A DNA stretch of 11,797 nt from Spirochaetia bacterium (GTDB lineage Bacteria; Spirochaetota; Spirochaetia; Treponematales; Breznakiellaceae). The translations under genes were made by a program, and so were the position numbers. Positions within the stretch are counted from its first letter, which is position 1, and every line of letters starts with the position of its first letter. The notes under the pieces are model-generated. The model was not told the origin of the DNA, ran no database searches, and worked only from the letters and a program-made list of their open reading frames with translations. The stretch is taken from contig BOBG01000065.1 in assembly GCA_026002265.1 (NCBI GenBank), forward strand, positions 1 through 11,797, in the 5' to 3' direction. Shown piece after piece: positions 6,768 to 11,797 of the stretch.

Positions 6768-7346
6768 CTAAAAAAATAACGAAAAAGCGCAATATACCAA
6801 TAAAATAACAATGACTATATTAATTACTCTTTGATACCGGGAAAAAAACCGGTTGAATAATGATCCAAATATTGCCCATGAAAGAGTTGACACAAAACTA
6901 ATAAACGAAAGAAATAATGCGAAACAAACAATAACTGCCGGGTTTTTGTATACCGGTAAAATATAAGCTGACATTGTCGTAAAACCATAGAGTATAACTT
7001 TTGCGTTGACAAATTGGAGGATAAAGCCGTCCCAAAAGCCGGTAATATTTTCTTTTTTAAATTCAGTTTTTGAGCTATGCCGGATTGTTTTCCATGCTAA
7101 ATAAAGCATATATCCAGCCCCGATGATTTTAACCGGAAAGGTGATCTGCGGAATCAATGTTTTTAGCGTAGAGGAAAAAACCGCACACACAAGCATCACC
7201 ACGGTAATTGAAACAAATACCCCAATATTAAAAGGGATTGCCCGGCGCAGCCCAACTACAGCAGCGTTACTCATTGATGTTAGATTATTTGGACCCGGTG
7301 TAAAAGCCATCGTAACAACAAAAATCAAAAAAGCAGTCCAATTCAC
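6768..7346 (-). CDS. LysE/RhtB-family amino acid exporter
   Basis: A 192-residue inner-membrane protein, slightly shorter than the usual ~205. Very early it carries TPGPNN (16-21), the hallmark of the RhtB/LysE family of amino acid and metabolite exporters. About six hydrophobic segments follow, near residues 4-15, 37-58, 67-85, 104-125, 131-157 and 170-192. The substrate is unknown. The GTG start overlaps the TGA of the acyltransferase gene by four bases (GTGA, 7346-7343), so translation is probably coupled. A weak AGGGA lies just upstream. The stop codon is 8 bases before the thioesterase start, placing all three genes on one transcript. Membership of the family is firm; any link to acyl metabolism is inferred only from the operon. 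Confidence 0.9.
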   Translation of the reverse strand: MNWTAFLIFVVTMAFTPGPNNLTSMSNAAVVGLRRAIPFNIGVFVSITVVMLVCAVFSSTLKTLIPQITFPVKIIGAGYMLYLAWKTIRHSSKTEFKKENITGFWDGFILQFVNAKVILYGFTTMSAYILPVYKNPAVIVCFALFLSFISFVSTLSWAIFGSLFNRFFSRYQRVINIVIVILLVYCAFSLFF

Positions 7347-8227
7347 ACAGTTCCCTTTTCATGCAGTGTTTCCAAAGACGCCATGATCCGGTCAGCGACC
7401 ACTTGTTTCGGATCTTCATCGGGCTGCACCGTAGCGAGTACTTCTTTTCTAAATGTTTTACAGTCAAGCACCGGACTCGCGGTCAGTACAACTGTATCCT
7501 GAACAACCCGGTCAGAGAGCATATCATTTGGACGATCCATATCGATCCGGAGTCCAGAGCCATGCACCGCAACCAGAATCATCACATCAAAAATCCGGAG
7601 ATACGATTCGATCTCCCGCACGCCCCGCTTGGTTTCCGGGTGACCTGGACGGTACCGGGTACCGCTGGGAAACACGAGAATGACCTTTCCCTGTTTCCGG
7701 GCATTGTGTAAGGCACGTATTGCAGCGCCGTTGATCGCCCGGCTCCTCGCATCCTCCTGAGCGGCAACTACCGGGTCAGCAATCGATGCCAAACTCCGGC
7801 TCGGATAGATGACAATCCGGGTAAAAGATTCTGCCCACGCCCGGATCATTGGATCCTCTTCGTTCAACTTCATGCCGGCGATGGCAATCATGCGGCTTTC
7901 AATGTCCCGGATCAATGGATCCGGATCCTTTTCAAGCAGATAATATATTTCCGGTGTGTCTAAATTGCTGTAATGTTCCATGAGGATGAGTCCGGTTTTT
8001 CCGCTCTGGACACTTTTAGAAAATGCGGCAAAATGTTCCCTGCCTTCCAGATGAGAATTTGGAAGCATAATTTCTTTAATCATAACGTCGGTGAGCATTT
8101 TCCGTAAGGCAGGATTTCCTTCTTGATAGACATTCGACTCATCAATTTTTTCCCACCCGGGCCGGCTCAAACGCAATAATGCATCAGTCAAATGGCCATA
8201 ACGTTCCTTGAGAGTTTGTCCTTCCAT
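7343..8227 (-). CDS. PlsC-family glycerolipid acyltransferase
   Basis: A 294-residue member of the glycerol-3-phosphate / 1-acylglycerol-3-phosphate acyltransferase superfamily, which transfers acyl groups in membrane phospholipid synthesis. The catalytic HX4D motif is HYSNLD (His85, Asp90). FPSGTRYRPG (186-195) matches the FPEGTR substrate-binding block, with Ser in place of the usual Glu, as in some soluble GPAT-type enzymes. There is no obvious membrane segment, which again favours the soluble GPAT type over classical PlsC; the acceptor is undecided. The ATG at 8227 is the only reasonable start and has no Shine-Dalgarno sequence, only a run of As. It is the first gene of an operon with the exporter and the thioesterase, divergent from the CapA-like gene 76 bases away. 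Confidence 0.86.
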   Translation of the reverse strand: MEGQTLKERYGHLTDALLRLSRPGWEKIDESNVYQEGNPALRKMLTDVMIKEIMLPNSHLEGREHFAAFSKSVQSGKTGLILMEHYSNLDTPEIYYLLEKDPDPLIRDIESRMIAIAGMKLNEEDPMIRAWAESFTRIVIYPSRSLASIADPVVAAQEDARSRAINGAAIRALHNARKQGKVILVFPSGTRYRPGHPETKRGVREIESYLRIFDVMILVAVHGSGLRIDMDRPNDMLSDRVVQDTVVLTASPVLDCKTFRKEVLATVQPDEDPKQVVADRIMASLETLHEKGTV

Positions 8228-8262
8228 TTTTTTAGCGTAGTAAATTCCGGATAAAAAAACAA
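8227..8262 (-). promoter_or_regulatory. Possible leaderless promoter of the acyltransferase operon
   Basis: On the minus strand TTGTTT (8262-8257), a 17-base spacer and TACGCT (8239-8234) precede the ATG by six As, which would start transcription on the A of the ATG. The -10 matches only the TA....T frame of the consensus, so this is weak alone. It gains weight from the same geometry on the opposite strand. Confidence 0.3.
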
Positions 8263-8269
8263 GAGTTTC

Positions 8270-8304
8270 TTGAAATTCCGGAATTCATTTGTATAATAAA
8301 ACTA
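8270..8304 (+). promoter_or_regulatory. Sigma-70-type promoter of the CapA-like gene, start at the ATG
   Basis: TTGAAA (8270-8275), a 16-base spacer and a perfect TATAAT (8292-8297) predict transcription starting about 8304, which is the A of the ATG. The message would be leaderless. The spacer holds the near-palindrome TGAAATTCC-GGAATTCA (8271-8287), well placed to act as an operator. Its left arm is the reverse complement of the GGAATTTCA block at 6285-6293. Confidence 0.65.
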
Positions 8305-9467
8305 TGGTTCTATTTTTGATCCTCCTTTTTTCTTCATGTAAAAATCCCACCCGGGTTGAAATGCAAGTGGAACTGATTCCTCCGGAAGTCCTTGTTCAAG
8401 AAAGGCCGCTTCCGGAGCCAGAGCCGATAACAGTACCGGATTTTTTGACTCTGGTGGCGGTCGGTGATAATCTCATCCATGATTCTGTGTATGAGTCAGC
8501 ATTTTCCGAGGGGGAATACCGGTTTATTCCTTTTTACGAAAAGGTTAAAGAATATATTGAACCGGCCGATATTGCATTTATCAATCAAGAAACGATTCTC
8601 GGCGGCGCTCGTTTTGGTTTTTCCGGCTATCCCCGGTTTAACACTCCCCAGGAAATGGCAGTCGCACTGGTGGAAACCGGCTTTGACATCGTCAACCATG
8701 CGACTAATCATAGTATGGATAAAGGGGAAGCAGGGATCATTGCTACAATGGATTTATGGGATTCGATTCCGGAAATACAGTATATTGGAGTCCGCCGCGA
8801 GCTGGATGTGCCGCCGGCTGTGATCATAGAAAAAAATAGTATACGCGTTGGATTTTTAGCTTATACCTATGGTACAAATGGGCTTCCAGTTCCTGCATCT
8901 AAACCGTACCTTGTGTCCCGGATCGATACCGATTCAATGGCAGGGGAAATTGACAGTCTCCGGCCATTGTGCGATGTTGTGGTCGTTTCGATGCATTGGG
9001 GCGAAGAATATCAGCACAATTACAATGCCCGGCAGAAGTCGTTGGCGGCGTTTTTGGCGGAACATTCGGTGGATATTGTGCTGGGGCATCATCCTCATGT
9101 ACTTCAACCGGTTGAAAATATTCCCCGTCCCGATGGCGGGACGATGCTCTGTTTTTATTCCCTCGGTAATTTTTTATCAGCGCAAAGCCGCCCCTCTACG
9201 CTCCTCGGCGGTATTGCCTACATCAAATTAAAAAAGTTCGAGGACCATATCACGATAGAAGAATCCGGTGTGGTTCCGGTACTCACCCATTACAACAGGA
9301 ATTTTCAAAATTTCCGGGTATATCCGCTCGATATTTACAACGACGAAGCCACGCACCGGGTGATACTGAATGCCGCGGTCAGTATCAGCTATTTTGATGC
9401 ACTTGCAGAAACGGTACTCGGCAATGCCCGGCTGAAGTACAATCCATTCCGGAAAGATGTTTTTTAG
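8304..9467 (+). CDS. CapA-family (PGA_cap) metallophosphatase-like lipoprotein
   Basis: A 387-residue cell-envelope protein of the CapA / poly-gamma-glutamate synthesis family, which has a calcineurin-like metallophosphatase fold. The family's motifs are all present: AVGDN (52-56), FINQE, NHATNH (131-136), HWGEEY (231-236), GHHPHV (261-266) and YSLGNFLS. The actual reaction in non-capsulated bacteria is not known, and no capB/capC partner is in the window. The N-terminus is hydrophobic and ends FSSC, with Cys12 as a likely lipid anchor in a relaxed spirochaetal lipobox, followed by a Pro/Glu-rich linker. Start choice is a conflict. The promoter favours the ATG at 8304, but that gives a very short, uncharged signal peptide. 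An in-frame TTG at 8289 adds YNKT and a positive charge, yet lies upstream of the -10 box. No Shine-Dalgarno sequence fits either. Confidence 0.88.
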   Translation: MVLFLILLFSSCKNPTRVEMQVELIPPEVLVQERPLPEPEPITVPDFLTLVAVGDNLIHDSVYESAFSEGEYRFIPFYEKVKEYIEPADIAFINQETILGGARFGFSGYPRFNTPQEMAVALVETGFDIVNHATNHSMDKGEAGIIATMDLWDSIPEIQYIGVRRELDVPPAVIIEKNSIRVGFLAYTYGTNGLPVPASKPYLVSRIDTDSMAGEIDSLRPLCDVVVVSMHWGEEYQHNYNARQKSLAAFLAEHSVDIVLGHHPHVLQPVENIPRPDGGTMLCFYSLGNFLSAQSRPSTLLGGIAYIKLKKFEDHITIEESGVVPVLTHYNRNFQNFRVYPLDIYNDEATHRVILNAAVSISYFDALAETVLGNARLKYNPFRKDVF

Positions 9468-9503
9468 GGGGTGTTTATAAGTGTATACGTTGAAAATAGA
9501 TAC

Positions 9504-10141
9504 CGGAGGTCTGTCCCCAAAATTTAAAAAAATTCCGGCAAACTGAATCAAAACCATTAGTTCGATCCGTACTTTCTTTGACTGCACAATGCGGTCAAGG
9601 AGGAGTTTATGGCACGGCCAGATCGTGGAGATACAAGTAAGGGAAAAACATACCATGTTGCTTCGGAGATCAACCGAAAGGCTTTTGATTTGCAAGATGA
9701 TGAAGACAAAGAGATGTTTTTAAAAGTGATCGAGGAGTCAAAAACTAAAAAGCATTATAAGTTTGAGCTTCATAATTTTTGTATTATGGATAACCATTTT
9801 CACTTTTTGATCACACCGGAACTTGGTCAAAGCCTTTCCGTGATAATGAAATGGATAAAAATGGTTCTCGCAATTCGGTGGAATCATAAGTATGGAAAAA
9901 CAGGCCACTTGTGGGGTGACCGGTTCTTTTCGCGAGAAATTGTAGATGATGAAGATTTTATAACAGTCTACAATTACATCGACCAGAATCCGGTAAAAGC
10001 AGGTATGGTCGAGAATCCGGAGGATTGGAAGTGGGGTGGGCTGTACCACCATCAGCAGGGGATTACCCGGATAGTGAATGCTGCGCCAGAGTGGGTGTTG
10101 GAGCGGCTGCCGATACACCGGCTACTGGGGACAGACCCCCG
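9504..10141 (+). mobile_element. Y1/REP-associated transposase element with inverted ends
   Basis: The transposase gene is bracketed by CGGAGGTCTGTCCCCA (9504-9519) and TGGGGACAGACCCCCG (10126-10141), inverted repeats matching at 15 of 16 positions. The right repeat lies inside the 3' end of the coding region. The left one begins 37 bases after the CapA-like stop codon. No flanking target duplication is apparent, as expected for single-strand HUH elements. The boundaries are the outer edges of the motifs; the true ends may lie a little beyond. Confidence 0.7.
9578..9605 (+). promoter_or_regulatory. Hairpin abutting the transposase ribosome binding site
   Basis: TTGACTGC (9578-9585) pairs with GCGGTCAA (9591-9598), eight pairs with one G-T wobble, around the loop ACAAT. 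The right arm runs directly into AAGGAGGAG (9597-9605), the strong Shine-Dalgarno sequence of the transposase. It could restrain translation, as 5' hairpins do in IS200, or be the subterminal hairpin that the transposase recognises. Confidence 0.5.
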
Positions 10142-10157
10142 TCTCCTTTGTAACTAA
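9609..10157 (+). CDS. Y1 HUH transposase, REP-associated (RAYT) type
   Basis: A 182-residue transposase of the IS200-like Y1_Tnp family (REP-associated tyrosine transposases), which cuts and joins single-stranded DNA at hairpin sites. The metal-binding HUH motif is NHFHFL (His63, His65). VYNYIDQNPVKAG (120-132) is the characteristic catalytic-tyrosine block, with Tyr123 in the usual Y-I-x-x-N-P position. HLWGDRFFSR (residues about 99-108) also fits the family. The length is normal and no frameshift is seen, so it may be active. The start at 9609 follows a strong AAGGAGGAG. The coding end (LGTDPRL) reads through the right-hand GGGGACAGACC repeat. A partial second copy lies at the right edge of the window, and the end motif recurs in the tandem array at 2.2-2.7 kb. 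Confidence 0.94.
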   Translation: MARPDRGDTSKGKTYHVASEINRKAFDLQDDEDKEMFLKVIEESKTKKHYKFELHNFCIMDNHFHFLITPELGQSLSVIMKWIKMVLAIRWNHKYGKTGHLWGDRFFSREIVDDEDFITVYNYIDQNPVKAGMVENPEDWKWGGLYHHQQGITRIVNAAPEWVLERLPIHRLLGTDPRLLCN

Positions 10158-10304
10158 ATTCCGGCACAATTTGTATCTTCACAGCAAATTCCGGCGAATT
10201 TTTCAACAAAAATAATCCGGACACCTCCATCAGCCATTTTTCCGGTGTTGTACCGTGAAGAAGATAGGGAGCTTTTATCCATTTTTACCACGGTTCCAAA
10301 AAAC
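10156..10304. other. Intergenic DNA with repeated AAATTCCGGC
   Basis: No gene is seen. AAATTCCGGC occurs at 10156-10165 and 10186-10195, and also at 9530-9539 on the other side of the transposase. AAATTC-CGGC-GAATTT (10186-10201) can form a small AT-rich hairpin followed by TT, too weak to call a terminator. No convincing terminator for the convergent U32 remnant was found. Confidence 0.35.
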
Positions 10305-11738
10305 TTAATCGTCCTTTACTTGGTAGAAACCATCTTTCCAGTTGAACCGGCTAATATCCGGTATAGCTTTATTGCCGTGAGCAGCAGCCATAAGATCCTT
10401 ATAATCAACTTTTTTCAGATGCGGACCTTGGAGATCGATGAGAAAATGGGAAAATCCAGATTCTTGCAAAAAATGTATCTTGTCAAGAATTGAAAAAGGA
10501 CGTTCCGGCAGCACAACAGAACCATCCGGCGAAGGTAAAAGTTGAAAATGCGCTTCCCGGTTATCTGAAAAAGCATTAAACCGGTAAATCGAACTTAAAT
10601 CTGCCCGGATCCGGAAGAGTGCCGGATACGCAAAAACAGTAACAAAAATCCTGTTCCGTTCAGATTGGCCAAAAGTCCGTTCTACATTTTGCCGGTTTTG
10701 TTCCAACGGTGTAACAAGATAACTCGCTCCAAGCCGGGAAATAAATGATGCCGCGTACCGGTTAAATGAATATAAATACGGACCTGCAATAAGAATCGCA
10801 TCAGTTCCCCGGAAATAGGAAAAATGACCCGGATTGTTGACAGCAAAATACCGGTAGCCATAATCAAGCAGTGATTGAATTTCCGGAGCAAGTGCGGATT
10901 CATCTTTCTGGGGAAAATAGGGATCCAACATCGGTACTATTTCAGCCGGTGAAAAAGGGAGATTTTTCAAAAGTGCCGGTGCAGTACTACGATTGAGATG
11001 TACAAATACTTTTACCGGCCGAACTGATTGTACAATATAGAGATCCTCGATCCGGGAAACCGCCGCATATAAACCTTCGGGAAGCCGGTGCAATTTTTCT
11101 AGCGGATTTAAATGCACGGACGGTGCATGATCAAAACCCGGTTTTCGCCGAAACCCCTTGTCATTATTAGGAATTACCGGTGCATAATGTTTTGGATTTT
11201 CTTTTGTCTGAATTAAATACACTGAATCACCGGCTGTAAAAGCCTCTGGAATGGGAATCCACACATCTTCTCCGGCCGGTTCAATATCTTGGATTTTTTG
11301 AGTCTGACGATCAGAATCATCTGCCCGGTGAATCCGGATAGAATCGCCATGCTGGAGAGAAGCCGCATGAATCCGCGCCCATTTTGATTTGGTTGGTGAG
11401 TTTATCGAACCTTTAACTGCAAGGATTTTACCGAGGGAAATTCCGGTTCCGCCATTTTGCTGAGGATCAAGCCACCGTGCTTCCGGAGAATCAAAGTAAA
11501 AAGCGGTTTTTGACCGGGCAAAATCTTTTTGCAAAATCGATTCACCGGCATTGATAGCATCATGAATCTGCGATTCACTGCCATTCAATGAATCAAGAAC
11601 ATTCCGGTAAGCAGAAACGGCAGTGGCAACGTAGGAGGCGCTTTTCATTCTGCCCTCGATTTTCAGCGCATTGATTCCGATTTCCGCCAGCTCCGGCACC
11701 GCTTCGATCAACTGTAAATCAAAGGGGCTAAAGTAATA
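10305..11738 (-). pseudogene. 5'-truncated peptidase U32 family gene (long form, DUF3656-like C-terminus)
   Basis: About 477 codons remain open on the minus strand. The first conserved stretch is YYFSPFDLQLIEAVPELAE followed by KIEGRMKSASYV, the block after the active-site domain of U32 peptidase-like proteins (the family now linked to rRNA or tRNA hydroxylation as well as collagenase activity). The remaining ~430 residues correspond to the long C-terminal extension (DUF3656-type), ending in RFNWKDGFYQVKDD as is usual. The N-terminal catalytic-like domain, with its Cys signature, is absent. Upstream of YYFSP the reading frame meets TAA at 11762-11760 and further stops at 11780-11772, in DNA that belongs to a transposase copy. 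A TTG at 11711 could in theory start translation, but without the N-terminal domain the product would probably not work. An alternative is a misjoined assembly. Confidence 0.8.
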
Positions 11739-11797
11739 ACCGTATTGCGAGAACCATTTTTATCCATTTCATTATCACGGAAAGGCTTTGACCAAGT
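11739..11797 (-). pseudogene. Fragment of a second Y1 transposase copy
   Basis: Read on the minus strand from 11797, 58 of 59 bases match 9821-9879 inside the intact transposase. The single mismatch is synonymous (ATT to ATA, Ile, in VLAIR). It encodes LGQSLSVIMKWIKMVLAIR and then breaks off, reaching a TAG four codons later. The catalytic-tyrosine half is missing. The copy is inverted relative to the intact gene and fused, out of frame, to the U32 remnant. It continues past the window edge, so its full extent is unknown. Confidence 0.85.

Noticed and set aside
9738..10118. A 126-codon minus-strand frame opposite the transposase.
   Set aside because: It is a shadow of a gene with clear HUH and Tyr motifs, and it has no motif of its own.
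11744..11797. The 54 identical bases at the window edge as nothing more than an assembler k-mer overlap.
   Set aside because: Similarity continues past the first mismatch, which is synonymous and keeps the AIR codons, so a true diverged copy is more likely. The edge position still warrants the caution given in the findings.

Overview
The window looks like a chromosomal segment from a bacterium, most likely a spirochaete (Treponema-like). That placement is an inference from relaxed lipoboxes, a small beta-rich 'EGTW' lipoprotein and a large STAND/TPR-type protein; no rRNA or other marker gene is present. The tetranucleotide CCGG is strikingly common on all genes and in the intergenic DNA, so most of the window appears to share one genomic background.

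Layout, left to right. (1) Bases 1-177 are unassigned upstream DNA. (2) At 178-2091 (+) lies an unusual fusion of a type I-beta DAHP synthase with prephenate dehydratase and its ACT domain: the first step of the shikimate pathway joined to a phenylalanine-branch enzyme. (3) At 2072-2698 three tandem units of about 212-216 bp start inside the last 20 bases of that gene. Each unit carries a pair of GGGGNCAGACC motifs. (4) A small lipoprotein (2764-3159, -) ends at a good intrinsic terminator. (5) A divergent 892-residue ATPase-like/TPR protein with a damaged Walker A motif occupies 3421-6099 (+). (6) Between two convergent genes, 6180-6347 holds a 21-bp-phased array of imperfect dyads. (7) A three-gene minus-strand operon follows: acyltransferase, LysE/RhtB-type exporter and hotdog thioesterase (8227 down to 6343). 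(8) Divergent from it is a CapA-family lipoprotein (8304-9467, +). Its sigma-70-like promoter puts the transcription start at or next to the ATG. (9) A Y1 (HUH) REP-associated transposase at 9609-10157 (+) is bounded by near-perfect inverted GGGGACAGACC repeats. The left repeat is the exact 16-base reverse complement of motifs in the tandem array at 2.2-2.7 kb. (10) A minus-strand U32-peptidase/DUF3656 gene (10305-11738) has lost its N-terminal half. Its 5' side is joined out of frame to a fragment of a second copy of the same transposase (11739-11797).

How the parts relate. The Y1 transposase, its inverted ends, the tandem GGGGNCAGACC units and the U32-joined fragment form one connected repeat/mobile story that has altered at least one gene (U32) and supplied the tail of another (the DAHP synthase-dehydratase). 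The acyltransferase-exporter-thioesterase operon suggests membrane-lipid or acyl-CoA work. The most unexplained signals are the 21-bp dyad array, the tandem units, and the several genes that lack a Shine-Dalgarno sequence but have a -10-like box 6-7 bp before the ATG.
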